In this document: positions 1 to 10,195 of the stretch, in pieces
How positions within the stretch are numbered: position 1 is the first letter of the stretch
Layout of the letters: every line of letters begins with the position of its first letter
From: Actinomadura sp. GC306
GTDB lineage: Bacteria > Actinomycetota > Actinomycetes > Streptosporangiales > Streptosporangiaceae
DNA: 48,912 nt
Assembly (NCBI RefSeq): GCF_004348665.1
Contig: NZ_SMKM01000014.1
Coordinates: 1-48,912 of the forward strand
Direction: 5' to 3'
Notes under the pieces: model-generated
The model's database searches: none
The model's input: only the letters and a program-made list of their open reading frames with translations
What the model was told of the DNA's origin: nothing
Program-made: the position numbers and the translations under genes

Positions 1-4
1 GCCC

Positions 5-1246
5 TCAGGCGTCCCGTTCGATCGGGCAGGTCATGCAGCGCGGCCCGCCGCGTCCCCGCCCCAGCTCGCTGCCGCGGATCGTGATGACCTCGATCCCGTT
101 CGCGCGCAGGTGGTTGTTGCTCGTCGTGTTGCGCTCGTAGGCGACGACGACGCCCGGCGACAGGGCCAGCACGTTGTTGCCGTCGTCCCACTGCTCGCGC
201 TCCGCGGCGAACACGTCCTGGGAGGGGGTGAGGACCCGCACCTCGTCGATGCCGAGCGCGGCGGCGATCGCCGTGTACATGTCCTCGGGGGGATGGTCGG
301 TGATCTTCAGTTCCTTCTCGGTGTCGCCCGGCTCGACGGTGTGCGACGGCAGCAGGCCCAGCCCGGCGTAGGTGGTGAACACGCCGTGGTCGACCATCGT
401 CATCACGGTGTCCAGGTGCATGAACGCCCGCTTCTGCGGCATCCGCAGCGCCACGATCCGGGTGCAGGAGCCGGCGGCGAACAGCGACCGCGCGAGCATC
501 TCCACCGCCTGCGGCTGCGTCCGCTCGCTCATCCCGACCAGGACGGCGCCGTTGCCGATCACCAGGACGTCGCCGCCCTCCAGCGTCGCCGGCGCCATCT
601 CGGTGCCGCGGTTCCACACGCGGTAGCCGCCCGCTCCGGGAGCGTCGTAGCCGCCGGCGAACATGGGGTGCCACCGGTAGACGGCCTCCATGTTCACCGT
701 CTCGCGCATGCGCGCCTTCTTGCGCATGGCGTTGATCGAGACGCCGTCGTAGATCCAGCAGGACGGGTCGCGGGTGAACAGGTGGTTGGGCAGCGGCGGC
801 AGGACGAACCCGTCCGGCCCGATCGAGTGGAACGCGATGGACGCGGGCGCCGGCATCCGCTCCAGCATCTCCCGCTTGGTGACGCCGCCGACGAGGTACG
901 CGGCCAGGTCGTCCAGGTCCATGGCGTCGAAGCAGTTGCGGATCGCGTCGGTGGCGAGGGGCCCGAACCAGTGCGGGTCGATCACCGAGTCGAGGATGTG
1001 CTTGCGCGCCTCGGGGATCTCGACCGTCTCGCGCAGCAGGTCCATCAGCAGGTAGGTCCGCACGCCCCGGGCGCGCAGGACGTCCTCGAACTCCGCGTGC
1101 TCCTCTTCGGCGCGCCGCACCCACAGCACGTCGTCGAACAGCAGCCCGGCGGCGTTGGTCGGCGTGAGGCGCTTCAGCGACAGCTCGGGCCGGTGCAGCA
1201 GGACGGCCCGCAGCCGCCCGACCTCCGACTCCACCCGGAACGGCAT
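5..1246 (-). CDS. arcA: Arginine deiminase
   Basis: Hydrolyses L-arginine to citrulline and ammonia, the first step of the arginine deiminase pathway. The protein has 413 residues, the usual length (about 410-420). Visible motifs are FDD (37-39), TRDP (158-161), EGGD (223-226), HLD (277-279) and the C-terminal CMTCP, where Cys404 is the expected nucleophile. All catalytic residues therefore appear intact. I chose the ATG that gives [10 protein letters not shown] because AGGAGG lies about 5 bases upstream; the open frame extends 93 codons further but that part is low-complexity and unlike the family. No arcB or arcC is next to it, so its pathway partners must be elsewhere. It diverges from the ABC exporter genes. 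Confidence 0.95.
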   Translation of the reverse strand: MPFRVESEVGRLRAVLLHRPELSLKRLTPTNAAGLLFDDVLWVRRAEEEHAEFEDVLRARGVRTYLLMDLLRETVEIPEARKHILDSVIDPHWFGPLATDAIRNCFDAMDLDDLAAYLVGGVTKREMLERMPAPASIAFHSIGPDGFVLPPLPNHLFTRDPSCWIYDGVSINAMRKKARMRETVNMEAVYRWHPMFAGGYDAPGAGGYRVWNRGTEMAPATLEGGDVLVIGNGAVLVGMSERTQPQAVEMLARSLFAAGSCTRIVALRMPQKRAFMHLDTVMTMVDHGVFTTYAGLGLLPSHTVEPGDTEKELKITDHPPEDMYTAIAAALGIDEVRVLTPSQDVFAAEREQWDDGNNVLALSPGVVVAYERNTTSNNHLRANGIEVITIRGSELGRGRGGPRCMTCPIERDA

Positions 1247-1465
1247 CCCCACCTCCTCGGGACGCGGCCACGCCGCCGCGACGCCCTGGCTCGCCGCAGA
1301 CCCCCGGCGACAGGCGGTCGATTCCCCCGCTCGCGGGAACGAAACCGGGCCGTTCGCGCAGGGCGGGCGGCGGTCCGGCGCGGCCCCGCGGGCACCGGGC
1401 GGCTTTGCCGGATCTTCACCACGGGCACGGGCGGGACCCGGAACGGACCGGTCGGGCCCCGGTTC

Positions 1466-1478
1466 TAGACTCGTCGGC

Positions 1479-1481
<3 letters not shown>
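1466..1481 (+). promoter_or_regulatory. Leaderless promoter of ABC ATPase gene
   Basis: A TAGACT -10 box (1466-1471) is followed by 7 bases and then the ATG at 1479. Transcription would start at the start codon. There is no Shine-Dalgarno sequence. No good -35 is seen. The remaining 1247-1465 stretch between arcA and this box shows no gene or other clear signal. Confidence 0.55.
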
Positions 1482-2401
<920 letters not shown>

Positions 2402-2405
<4 letters not shown>

Positions 2406-3202
2406 CGACCCGGCACGAGGCCGCGCCGCGGGGACCGGCAGCCCTCGACTTCACCCCCGCGCCGGCCGCCGTGCCGCTGCCGCGGATGGTCATGTCGCAG
2501 ACCCGCTACGAGCTGCGCACGATGCTGCGCAACGGCGAGCAGCTGCTGCTGACGCTGATCATCCCGGTGGTGCTGCTCGTCCTGTTCAGCGCCACCTCGC
2601 TGCTGGACCTCGGCGACGGGCGCCGCGTCGACTTCCTCACCCCCGGCGTCCTCGCGCTCGCGGTGATGTCCACGGCGTTCACCGGGCAGGCGATCGGCAC
2701 CGGGTTCGAGCGGCGCTACGGCGTGCTCAAGCGGCTCGGCGCGACGCCGCTGCCGCGCGGCGGGCTCATCGCCGCCAAGACGCTCACCGTGCTCGCGGTC
2801 GAGGCGCTGCAGGCCGCGGTGATCTGCGCGGTGGCGCTGGCGCTCGGCTGGCAGCCGCACGGCGGCCCCCTCCCGGTGCTCGTCCTGCTGCTGCTCGGCA
2901 CGGCCGCGTTCAGCGGGTTCGGGCTGCTGATGGCCGGGACGCTGCGCGCGGAGGCCACCCTCGCCGCCGCGAACCTCGTCTACGTCCTGCTGCTGGCGGT
3001 CGGCGGGGTCGTCTTCCCGCTGGAGGAGTTCCCCGCCCCGGTCCGGGACGCCCTGGAGCTGCTGCCGATCTCAGCGCTCGCCGAGGGGCTGCGCGACGTC
3101 CTGCAGGACGGTGCGGCGCTCCCGGCCGGTCCCGTGCTCGTCCTCGCGGTGTGGGCGGTGGCGGGCCTCGCGCTCGCCGCCCGCTTCTTCCGGTGGGAGT
3201 AG
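2402..3202 (+). CDS. ABC-2 type exporter permease
   Basis: Membrane component for the preceding ATPase, 266 residues. The first 40 or so residues are cytosolic, then about six hydrophobic segments follow, starting at LLLTLIIPVVLLVLF and ending with LVLAVWAVAGLALAARFF. The family's LTPGVLALAVMSTAFTG segment and RRYGVLKRLGATPL cytosolic loop are present. The GTG start overlaps the ATPase stop by four bases. The end overlaps the EamA gene by 10 bases, so all three may share one transcript. Confidence 0.9.
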
Positions 3203-4104
3203 AGGCCCGGCCGTCCTGGCGCGCCCGGCTCCTCCCGCTCGGCTCGGTGCCGCCGCCCGCGCTGGTCGTCCTCGGGATCATCTCCGTGCAGGTCGGCGCC
3301 GGCCTCGCCAAGCACCTGTTCGACCGGCTGCCGCCGAGCGCCGTCGTGTCGATGCGGCTGCTGACGTCCGCGATCGTGCTGGGCTTCCTGGCCCGCAAGG
3401 CGCTGCGGACCGTGCTGCGCGACCACTCCCGGTCCAGCCTCGCCGTCGCCGCCTGCTTCGGGCTGGCGCTGGCGCTGATGAACGTGTCCATCTACCAGTC
3501 GTTCGCGCGGATCCCGCTGGGCGCGGCCGTCACGATCGAGTTCCTGGGGCCGCTGACGGTGGCGGTCGTCGCGTCGCGCCGCCCGCGGGACGCGCTGTGG
3601 GCCGTGCTGGCCGGGGCGGGCGTCGTCCTGCTGGCCAGGGGGGGCACCGAGGGACTGGACCCGGTCGGCATCGCGTTCGCGCTGCTGGCCGGGGTGGGCT
3701 GGGCCGCCTACATCCTGCTCACCGCGGCCACCGGCAAGCGCTTCTCCGGGACGACCGGCCTCGCGTTCGCCAGCATCGTCGGGACGGCGGTCGTGCTGCC
3801 CGCGGGGGCCGCCTCCGCCGGGACCGCGATGCTGGATCCCGAGCTCCTGCTGATCGGCGTGGGCGTCGGGCTGCTGTCGTCGGTCGTCCCGTACTCGCTG
3901 GAGCTGGAGGCGCTGCGGCGCATGCCCGCCCGCGTGTTCGGGATCCTGATGAGCCTGGAGCCGGCCGCCGCCGCGCTGGTCGGGATGCTGCTGCTCGGCG
4001 AGTTCCTCACCTTCCGCCAGTGGGTCGCCGTCTGCTGCGTCGTCATCGCCTGCGTGGGCGTGACGCGGGGGCAGCAGAATCCGCCGGAGGCGCCCGAAGC
4101 CTGA
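3193..4104 (+). CDS. EamA/RhaT-family permease (DMT superfamily)
   Basis: Predicted 10-segment metabolite exporter of the drug/metabolite transporter superfamily, 303 residues, with two EamA repeats (roughly residues 30-150 and 165-295). Seen: FDRLPPSAVVSMRLLTSA and SIYQSFARIPLGAAVTIEFLGP in repeat one; SSVVPYSLELEALRRMPARVF and SLEPAAAALVGMLLLGE in repeat two. These fit the RhtA/EamA branch that exports amino acids or related metabolites; the substrate is unknown. I chose the GTG at 3193 because it overlaps the permease stop by 10 bases; no Shine-Dalgarno sequence is seen, so coupling is likely. Confidence 0.88.
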   Translation: MGVEARPSWRARLLPLGSVPPPALVVLGIISVQVGAGLAKHLFDRLPPSAVVSMRLLTSAIVLGFLARKALRTVLRDHSRSSLAVAACFGLALALMNVSIYQSFARIPLGAAVTIEFLGPLTVAVVASRRPRDALWAVLAGAGVVLLARGGTEGLDPVGIAFALLAGVGWAAYILLTAATGKRFSGTTGLAFASIVGTAVVLPAGAASAGTAMLDPELLLIGVGVGLLSSVVPYSLELEALRRMPARVFGILMSLEPAAAALVGMLLLGEFLTFRQWVAVCCVVIACVGVTRGQQNPPEAPEA

Positions 4105-4187
4105 CGGGTGGCGTGAGTGGCAGGGGGATGTGGCAGCGTGGAAGGATCGACACCGCGAGACCGCCGGGACGAACGAGAGGAGCCGCC

Positions 4188-5024
4188 GTGATCGGCCGGA
4201 GCCAGGAGCAGGGGATACCGCCCGAGTTCTTCGAGGCGGGGCCCGCGTCGTTCGTGGACCTCCTGCGCGTCCACTCCCCGGAGCTGCTGCCCGTCAACCG
4301 GGTACCGGAGGGAGACGTCCCCGAGTTGCCGCACGGCACCACCGTCCTGGCGCTGACGTTCCCCGGCGGCGTCATGATGGCCGGTGACCGGCGCGCCACC
4401 CAGGGCAACCGCATCGCCTACCGCGAGCTGGACAAGGTGCAGCGCGGCGACGAGTACTCTGCGGTCGCGTTCGCCGGGACGGTCGGGCTCGCGCTGGAGA
4501 TGGTCCGGCTGTTCCAGGTGGAGCTGGAGCACTACGAGAAGATGGAGACCGTCCCGCTGTCGCTGCCGGGCAAGGCCCGCCGGCTCGGCGCCGTCGTCCA
4601 GGCCAACCTCGCCCAGGCGCTGCAGGGGCTCGCGGTCGTCCCGCTGTTCGCCGGATACGACCCCGACACCGGCGAGGGCCGCATCTACACCTACGACATC
4701 ACCGGCGCGCCGCAGGAGGCCCGCGACTTCCACGCGGACGGCTCGGGCTCGCCCTACGCGACGGGCGCGCTGAAGAAGCTGTACCGCCGCGACCTCTCCG
4801 AGCGGGACGCCGCGACCGTCTGCGTGCACGCCCTCTACGACGCGGCCGACGACGACTCCGCCACCGGCGGGCCCGACCGGAGCCGGCGCATCTACCCGAC
4901 GATCGCGGTGGTCACCGCGGACGGCTACCGGCGGCTCCCCCAGGACGAGGTGTCCGCGATCGCCGACGAGGTCCTGCGCGGCCGGATGGACAATCCGGGC
5001 GGCCCGCTCGCCCCGCTGCGCTGA
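4188..5024 (+). CDS. prcB: Proteasome beta subunit, stand-alone second-type copy
   Basis: Beta-type subunit of the actinobacterial 20S proteasome, 278 residues. A propeptide of about 50 residues ends at HG, followed by Thr51, the expected N-terminal nucleophile after self-cleavage. Counting from that Thr, Asp17 (GDRRAT) and Lys33 (RELDKVQ) are in place, so the active site is complete. The GTG start is preceded by GAGAGGAG. No prcA, pup, dop, arc or pafA is near it; the canonical prcB is expected in that locus elsewhere. Some related genomes are annotated with two beta subunits, and this position suggests the second one. It could form mixed beta rings with altered specificity (inference). Confidence 0.92.
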   Translation: MIGRSQEQGIPPEFFEAGPASFVDLLRVHSPELLPVNRVPEGDVPELPHGTTVLALTFPGGVMMAGDRRATQGNRIAYRELDKVQRGDEYSAVAFAGTVGLALEMVRLFQVELEHYEKMETVPLSLPGKARRLGAVVQANLAQALQGLAVVPLFAGYDPDTGEGRIYTYDITGAPQEARDFHADGSGSPYATGALKKLYRRDLSERDAATVCVHALYDAADDDSATGGPDRSRRIYPTIAVVTADGYRRLPQDEVSAIADEVLRGRMDNPGGPLAPLR

Positions 5025-5037
5025 CCCGCTGCGCTGA
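5012..5037. repeat. 13-bp tandem duplication over the prcB stop codon
   Basis: The sequence CCCGCTGCGCTGA occurs twice back to back (5012-5024 and 5025-5037). The first copy carries the in-frame stop, so the duplication adds only untranslated sequence. Confidence 0.85.
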
Positions 5038-5087
5038 CCTCGTGCGGCCCGGCCCCGCCGGGCACGGGGAACGTCGGTGGCGGCTCC

Positions 5088-5102
5088 TAGACTCGGGGCA
5101 TG
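5088..5102 (+). promoter_or_regulatory. Leaderless promoter of polX
   Basis: A TAGACT -10 box (5088-5093), six bases, then ATG at 5100. There is no Shine-Dalgarno sequence. The arrangement is the same as upstream of the ABC ATPase gene. Confidence 0.55.
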
Positions 5103-6818
5103 GTACGGGCGAACGACGAGGCCGCTGACCTCATCCGGGAACTGGCCGACCTCCTCTCGATCACCGGGGGCGACGCTTTCAAGATCAGGGCGTACGAGAA
5201 GGCCGCGCGGGCCATCGCCGGGCATCCCGATGACATCTCCGGCCTCGACCTGGCCGGGCTGCGCAAGATCCCCACGGTGGGCGAGGCGATCGCCAGGAAG
5301 GTGCTCGACTACACCGCCACCGGCACCATCCGGCAGGTCGAGGAGCTGCGCACCCAGATCCCCGCCGGGGTCCGGGCCCTGACGGCCATCCCGACCCTCG
5401 GTCCGAAGAAGGCCCTCGCCCTGTACGAGGAGCTCGGCGTCTCCTCGGTGGACGAGCTCGCCGCCGCGATCCGCGAGGGCCGCCTGCGCGGCCTCAAGGG
5501 CTTCGGCCCGAAGACGGAGGAGAACATCCTCCACGGCATCGAGCTGCTGCGCAGCTCCGGCGAGCGGGTGCTGGTCGATGCCGCCGCCACCGTGGCCGAC
5601 GAGGTCGTCGCGGCGCTGTCCGCGCTGCCGCAGGTGGAGCGCTGCGAGCACGCGGGCTCCCTGCGCCGGATGCGGGAGACGATCGGCGATGTGGACGTCC
5701 TCGCGGCGTCCCGCGACCCGCGGCCGGTGATGGCGGCGTTCACCGCGCTGCCGCTGGTGGCCGAGGTCATCGCGGGCGGCGAGAAGAAGACGTCCGTCCG
5801 CACCGCCAAGGGCCTGCAGGTCGACCTGCGCGTCGTCCCGCCCGAGTCGTGGGGCGCCGCGCTGCAGTACTTCACCGGGTCGCAGGCGCACAACATCCGC
5901 ACCCGGGAGATCGCCGTGAAGGCGGGCCTGAAGCTGTCCGAGTACGGGCTGTTCCACGCCGAGTCGAACGAGCTGATCGTGTCCGAGACCGAGGAGGAGG
6001 TCTACGAGCGGCTCGGCCTGCCCTGGATCCACCCGGCGCTCCGCGAGGACACCGGCGAGATCGAGGCGGCCCTGAAGGGCGAACTGCCCCGCCTCGTCAC
6101 CGTGGCGGACCTGCGCGGCGACCTGCACAGCCACACCGACCTCACCGACGGCGTCGCCTCGTTGGAGGACATGGTCGCCACCGCGCAGGCCCGCGGTCTG
6201 GAGTACTACGCGATCACCGACCACGCGCCCGACCTGGTCATGCAGCGGATGACCGACGAGAAGATGCTCGCCCAGCGGCGCCGGGTCGCCGAACTCCAGG
6301 CCGAGTACCCCGGCATGACGCTCCTGCACGGCACCGAGCTGAACATCGGCCCGGACGGCGGGGTCGACTGGGACGCCGGCTTCCTGTCCGGGTTCGACAT
6401 CTGCGTCGCGTCGGTCCACTCGCACTTCACCCAGGACCGGGACGCCATGACCCGGCGCCTCGTCCGGGCCTGCGAGAACCCGCACGTGCACGTGATCGGC
6501 CACCCGACCGCCCGCAGCATCGGCCGCCGCGCCCCCGTCGACGCCGACTGGGACGAGGTGTTCCGCTGCGCGGCCCGCACCGGCACCGCCATGGAGGTCG
6601 ACTCGTTCCCCGACCGGCTGGACCTGCCCGCCGACCTGGTCCGCCGCGCGAAGCGGTTCGGGGTCAAGTTCGCCGTCGACACCGACGCGCACTCCGTCGG
6701 CCACCACCGCAACATCCGCTACGGCGTCGGCACCGCGCAGCGCGGCTGGCTGACGCCCGACGACGTCATCAACACCTGGCCGCTGGAGCGCCTGCGCGCC
6801 TTCCTCCGCAAAGCCTGA
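5100..6818 (+). CDS. polX: DNA polymerase/3'-5' exonuclease PolX
   Basis: Family X repair polymerase with a C-terminal PHP nuclease domain, 572 residues, the usual bacterial PolX length. Helix-hairpin-helix motifs lie at about 50-65, 90-110 and 130-145. The nucleotidyltransferase metal ligands are in GDVDVL (Asp197, Asp199) and VDLR (Asp242). PHP metal residues appear as HSH (343-345), Glu413 (HGTEL), His440, His468 (GHPT) and DTDAH (527-531). Both activities therefore look intact. Likely role is gap filling and end trimming in base-excision repair or end joining. It stands alone under its own leaderless promoter and converges on ctaA. Confidence 0.94.
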   Translation: MVRANDEAADLIRELADLLSITGGDAFKIRAYEKAARAIAGHPDDISGLDLAGLRKIPTVGEAIARKVLDYTATGTIRQVEELRTQIPAGVRALTAIPTLGPKKALALYEELGVSSVDELAAAIREGRLRGLKGFGPKTEENILHGIELLRSSGERVLVDAAATVADEVVAALSALPQVERCEHAGSLRRMRETIGDVDVLAASRDPRPVMAAFTALPLVAEVIAGGEKKTSVRTAKGLQVDLRVVPPESWGAALQYFTGSQAHNIRTREIAVKAGLKLSEYGLFHAESNELIVSETEEEVYERLGLPWIHPALREDTGEIEAALKGELPRLVTVADLRGDLHSHTDLTDGVASLEDMVATAQARGLEYYAITDHAPDLVMQRMTDEKMLAQRRRVAELQAEYPGMTLLHGTELNIGPDGGVDWDAGFLSGFDICVASVHSHFTQDRDAMTRRLVRACENPHVHVIGHPTARSIGRRAPVDADWDEVFRCAARTGTAMEVDSFPDRLDLPADLVRRAKRFGVKFAVDTDAHSVGHHRNIRYGVGTAQRGWLTPDDVINTWPLERLRAFLRKA

Positions 6819-6833
6819 CCCGCCACCGGGCCG

Positions 6834-7835
6834 CTAGACGGGCTGGGGGCTCTGGCTCTGGGCGGAGGGCGCCTCGGGGACAGGCGGCGCGGCGGCGGGC
6901 GCCTCGCCTCGGTCGCGGAGCGCGAAGAACAGGCGGATCGCCGCGATCCACATCAGCACCGACCCGAGCATGTGCAGCAGCACGAGGCCCTCGGGGACGC
7001 CCAGGAAGTACTGGACGTAGCCGACGACGCCCTGGAAGACGATGAGGGCGGCGAGCTCGTGGGCGCGGCGGCGGGCGGCCGCGGGGGCGCCCGTCCGGTA
7101 CAGGGCGATGATGACGAGCACCGTCAGGGCGGTGGTCACCCAGGCCAGCGTGCTGTGGACGCGGGCGACGTCGGTGATGTCGAAGCCGTACCGGCGGGAC
7201 TCGGCGTCCCCGGCGTGCGGGCCGGTGCCGGTGACGACGGTCCCGGCGACGAGCACGGCCGCGCAGGACGCCAGGAGCGCGGCGGTGAGGCGGCGCGTCC
7301 ACGGGCCGACCAGGCGGCGGGGCGGGGCGTCGCCCTCACCGGCGCGGATCCACAGCGCCACGCAGAAGACCAGCAGGGCGGGCGACACGAGGAAGTGCAG
7401 GGAGACGGCCGTGGGGTGCAGCTTCGTCAGCACCACGATCCCGCCGATGATCGCCTGCGCGACGACGCTCATCGGCTGGGCCAGCGCCCACCAGACGAGC
7501 TCCTTGCGGCGCGGGCGGAGCCGCAGCGCCGCGATGAACACCAGCAGCCCGGCGGCCAGCACGACGAAGGTGACCAGCCGGTTGCCGAACTCGATCGACA
7601 TGTTCAGCACGTGGTGCTCGGGGTTGTGCGTCGGGACGAGGCTGTCGCCCGAGCAGCGCGGCCAGTCGGGGCAGCCGAGCCCGGACTTGGTGACGCGGAC
7701 GGCGCCGCCGCTCACGACGATCAGCACGTTGCCGATGACGCCGAGCAGCGCGATCCGCCGCAGCGACCCGGGCGTCGGGCGCCACACGGCGTTCCACATC
7801 CGGGACGGGAGGTCGAAGGACGGTCGCTCTGCCAC
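6834..7835 (-). CDS. ctaA: Heme A synthase (COX15/CtaA family)
   Basis: Membrane enzyme that oxidises heme O to heme A for the aa3-type cytochrome oxidase; 333 residues with about eight hydrophobic segments. The first extracytoplasmic loop has SGLGCPDWPRC with Cys55 and Cys61, the regulatory Cys pair of this family, followed by EFGNRLVT. Candidate heme-ligand histidines lie in ALSLHF, ARVHSTLAWV and LLHMLGSVL-type segments. The GTG start follows a TACGAT box by 7 bases (leaderless). The C-terminal tail is Pro/Ala/Ser/Gln rich and probably disordered. ctaB, which makes its substrate heme O, lies one gene upstream on the same strand. Confidence 0.94.
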   Translation of the reverse strand: MAERPSFDLPSRMWNAVWRPTPGSLRRIALLGVIGNVLIVVSGGAVRVTKSGLGCPDWPRCSGDSLVPTHNPEHHVLNMSIEFGNRLVTFVVLAAGLLVFIAALRLRPRRKELVWWALAQPMSVVAQAIIGGIVVLTKLHPTAVSLHFLVSPALLVFCVALWIRAGEGDAPPRRLVGPWTRRLTAALLASCAAVLVAGTVVTGTGPHAGDAESRRYGFDITDVARVHSTLAWVTTALTVLVIIALYRTGAPAAARRRAHELAALIVFQGVVGYVQYFLGVPEGLVLLHMLGSVLMWIAAIRLFFALRDRGEAPAAAPPVPEAPSAQSQSPQPV

Positions 7836-7848
7836 GGCACCAATCGTA
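7833..7848 (-). promoter_or_regulatory. Leaderless promoter of ctaA
   Basis: On the minus strand TACGAT (7848-7843) is followed by 7 bases and the GTG start at 7835. No Shine-Dalgarno sequence is present. Confidence 0.5.
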
Positions 7849-7883
7849 TGGCCGGGCCGGAGTGGCCGTGATCCGGCCCCCGG

Positions 7884-9113
7884 TCACCTCCCGTAGGGAC
7901 CGGGCGGGCCCGGCGGCGGCAGGAACCCGGACCGGTCCGGCCCCGCCCACGGCGGGCCCCCCGCCCGCCGCGCCCTGGCGCCCGCCTGCGTGCGCAGGAA
8001 CGCCTGCCTCGACAGCGCCATCAGGCTGAGCAGCGCGTCGCGGCGGGTCGCGAACCAGTTCCGGTCGGCGACGCCGCGGTCGGCGCGCTTGTGCAGCAGC
8101 ACCAGCTCCGTCGCGGCGAGCTGGTAGTCCGTCATGGCCCGGCCGGCCGCATGGCCGCCGGCGAGCCGGGCCCAGCGGCGCGCGGCGCGGCGCGCCGGGA
8201 GGGAGCGCAGCATCCGGATGTCCGTCGGCGTCACCAGTCCCGTCGCGACATAGGCCGGCAGGTAGGTCTCCATGCGGCGCAGGGTGGCGCGGCGCTCGAA
8301 GAACACGATGGCCATCAGGGCGACCAGGATGCAGAAGTCCAGCACGTAGACGACGGCCAGGCCGCCGAGCCCGCCGAGCGTGGCGGCGCCGTTCCACAGG
8401 CCGTGCAGGACGATCGCGCCCAGCAGCCCGGCGAGCGGCGCGACGAGCTGGCCCCGCCGGTGCGTGGCGGCGTAGGCGACGCCGAGGCCGGTCATCGCGG
8501 TGAACAGCGGGTGGCTGAGCGGCGCGATCAGGCCGCGCAGGATGAACACGGCCCCGAGCTGCTCGGTGCCGCCCTCCTCGTACGCCCGCATGTAGTAGGT
8601 GATGTTCTCCATCATCGCGAAGCCGAGGCCGACCATCGCGGCGTAGACGATGCCGTCGGCGAAGCCGTCGATCTCGTTGCGGCGGACCCAGAGCATGACG
8701 AACAGGGCCGCGCCCTTCAGCGTCTCCTCGATGACGGGGGCGCCGAAGGTCGCGCTGACGACGTGGCCCTCGCTCTCACCGAAGATCGGGACCGTGATGT
8801 ACAGCAGGCCGGCGGTGTTGAGCACCAGGGCGCCGAGCACGGCGACGCCCGCGCCCCACATGAACGAGAACACCAGGGCACGCGGGGGTTCGGGCTCCAG
8901 CCGGTCCAGGGTGAGCGCGAGGGCGATCAGCACGGGGATCGGCACGATGGCGAGCAGCGCGCCGACCCAGAACCCCGGCCCCCCGTAGGCGGCGATGACC
9001 GCGAGCGCGATCGCGGCGCAGGCGCCCGACACGGTCATGCCGACGATGAGGGCGACCGGGGGCCTGCCCGGAATCCGTCCCTCCAGCACCGCCTTGGGGT
9101 CCACACGCGCCAT
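7884..9113 (-). CDS. PrsW-family intramembrane metalloprotease
   Basis: Multi-pass membrane protein of 409 residues in the PrsW (CPBP-like) family; Bacillus PrsW cleaves an anti-sigma factor at site 1. The family motifs are all present: EETLK (129-133), GFAMMEN (164-170), HPLFTAMTGLG (from 201) and HGLWN. The N-terminal part has several hydrophobic segments; the last 120 residues are hydrophilic, rich in Arg and Ala, and end Pro/Gly rich. The substrate is unknown, and no sigma/anti-sigma pair is adjacent. It sits between ctaA and ctaB with its own TACGCT leaderless box, so a role tied to heme or oxidase biogenesis is only a guess. Confidence 0.88.
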   Translation of the reverse strand: MARVDPKAVLEGRIPGRPPVALIVGMTVSGACAAIALAVIAAYGGPGFWVGALLAIVPIPVLIALALTLDRLEPEPPRALVFSFMWGAGVAVLGALVLNTAGLLYITVPIFGESEGHVVSATFGAPVIEETLKGAALFVMLWVRRNEIDGFADGIVYAAMVGLGFAMMENITYYMRAYEEGGTEQLGAVFILRGLIAPLSHPLFTAMTGLGVAYAATHRRGQLVAPLAGLLGAIVLHGLWNGAATLGGLGGLAVVYVLDFCILVALMAIVFFERRATLRRMETYLPAYVATGLVTPTDIRMLRSLPARRAARRWARLAGGHAAGRAMTDYQLAATELVLLHKRADRGVADRNWFATRRDALLSLMALSRQAFLRTQAGARARRAGGPPWAGPDRSGFLPPPGPPGPYGR

Positions 9114-9126
9114 GCCGCGAAGCGTA
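9111..9126 (-). promoter_or_regulatory. Leaderless promoter of the PrsW-like gene
   Basis: Minus strand: TACGCT (9126-9121), 7 bases, ATG at 9113. No Shine-Dalgarno sequence. Confidence 0.5.
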
Positions 9127-9150
9127 ACGGTCCGTGACGCGAACCGCTAA

Positions 9151-9186
9151 GCCGCCGCGGAGGGGATGATCACCTTACGCGGCGGC
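9151..9186 (-). terminator. Hairpin directly after ctaB
   Basis: Perfect 9-bp arms GCCGCCGCG (9151-9159) and CGCGGCGGC (9178-9186) flank an 18-base loop. It begins right after the ctaB stop on the minus strand. There is no U-tract, as is usual for high-GC actinomycetes. Confidence 0.5.
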
Positions 9187-9187
9187 G

Positions 9188-10195
9188 TCAGAACAGCAGC
9201 GGGTCGACGGCGACGGCGGTGAACAGCAGCGCCAGGTAGACGTTGGAGAGGTGGAAGAACCGCATCGGCCGCAGGTGGACGCCGGTCACCCCGGCGCGGA
9301 CGGCCTTCAGCAGCCGGTGCCCCTCGGCGACGAAGACCAGGCCGAGGACGACCGCGACGGCGCCGTAGACCGGGCCCATGCCCGCGACGGGCCACAGCAG
9401 CAGCGAGCAGGCCACGGTCGCGTACGTGTAGACGAGGCTCTCGGTGATGACGCGGCGCTCGCCCGCGACGACCGGCAGCATCGGGACCTTGGCGATCGCG
9501 TAGTCCTCGCGGTAGCGCATCGCGAGCGTCCACGTGTGCGGCGGCGTCCACAGGAACACCACGCCGAACAGGACGAGCGGGGTCCAGGCGAGCCCGCCGG
9601 TGACCGCCGCCCAGCCGATGAGGACGGGCATGCACCCGGCGATGCCGCCCCACACCACGTTCTGCGAGGTGCGCCGCTTGAGCAGCAGCGAGTAGACGAA
9701 GACGTAGAACAGGATCGCGAACAGCGACCCCGCCGCGGCGACCGGGTTCACGGTGAGCAGGAACCCCGCCGTGGACAGCACCGCCAGCGTGATCCCGAAG
9801 ATCAGCGCGCGGGCGGGGGTGACCTCGTGGCGGGCCAGCGGGCGCCGCCGGGTACGGCGCATCTTGGCGTCGATGTCGCGGTCGATGTAGCAGTTGATCG
9901 CGTTGGCGGCGCCGGCGGACATGGTCCCGAACGCCAGCGTCAGCAGCACGGTGGACAGCGGCGGCACTCCCCCGGCCGCCAGGAACATCACCGGGATGGT
10001 GGTGATCAGGAGCAGTTCGATCACGCGCGGCTTGGTCAGCGCCACATAGGCCCGCACGCTCGCGCCGAGCGTCCGCGGAGCGGCGTCCTCCGCCGCGGGC
10101 ACCGGGACGAGGGCCGCCGGCGGCGCCCCCGGACCCTCGTCGCAGAGATCGTCGAGTCCGACCTCGACCCCGCGCTTGTTACTGAGCACCGTCAC
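9188..10195 (-). CDS. ctaB: Protoheme IX farnesyltransferase (heme O synthase)
   Basis: UbiA-type prenyltransferase that adds farnesyl to heme B to make heme O. From the GTG at 10195 it has 335 residues; the catalytic part starts at [19 protein letters not shown]. The first Asp-rich motif [20 protein letters not shown] and the second region, with [26 protein letters not shown], are present, with about nine membrane segments. The N-terminal 50 residues are poorly conserved, so the start is uncertain: an ATG at 10258 would add 21 residues, and no good Shine-Dalgarno sequence decides. Its product feeds ctaA downstream. It diverges from the pentose-phosphate operon, the usual actinomycete arrangement. 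Confidence 0.93.
   Translation of the reverse strand: MTVLSNKRGVEVGLDDLCDEGPGAPPAALVPVPAAEDAAPRTLGASVRAYVALTKPRVIELLLITTIPVMFLAAGGVPPLSTVLLTLAFGTMSAGAANAINCYIDRDIDAKMRRTRRRPLARHEVTPARALIFGITLAVLSTAGFLLTVNPVAAAGSLFAILFYVFVYSLLLKRRTSQNVVWGGIAGCMPVLIGWAAVTGGLAWTPLVLFGVVFLWTPPHTWTLAMRYREDYAIAKVPMLPVVAGERRVITESLVYTYATVACSLLLWPVAGMGPVYGAVAVVLGLVFVAEGHRLLKAVRAGVTGVHLRPMRFFHLSNVYLALLFTAVAVDPLLF

Noticed and set aside
110..1468. Plus-strand open frame of 452 codons opposite arcA
   Set aside because: Shadow of arcA; composition is low-complexity Arg/Val/Gln/His and there is no ribosome-binding site.
3708..6707. Very long minus-strand open frame (999 codons) opposite prcB and polX, and similar ones at 10389-13835 and 17166-20201
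   Set aside because: These are mirror frames of high-GC coding regions with strong third-position GC. The plus-strand genes have complete family motifs; the mirror products are Arg/Gly/Asp/His-rich and match nothing.
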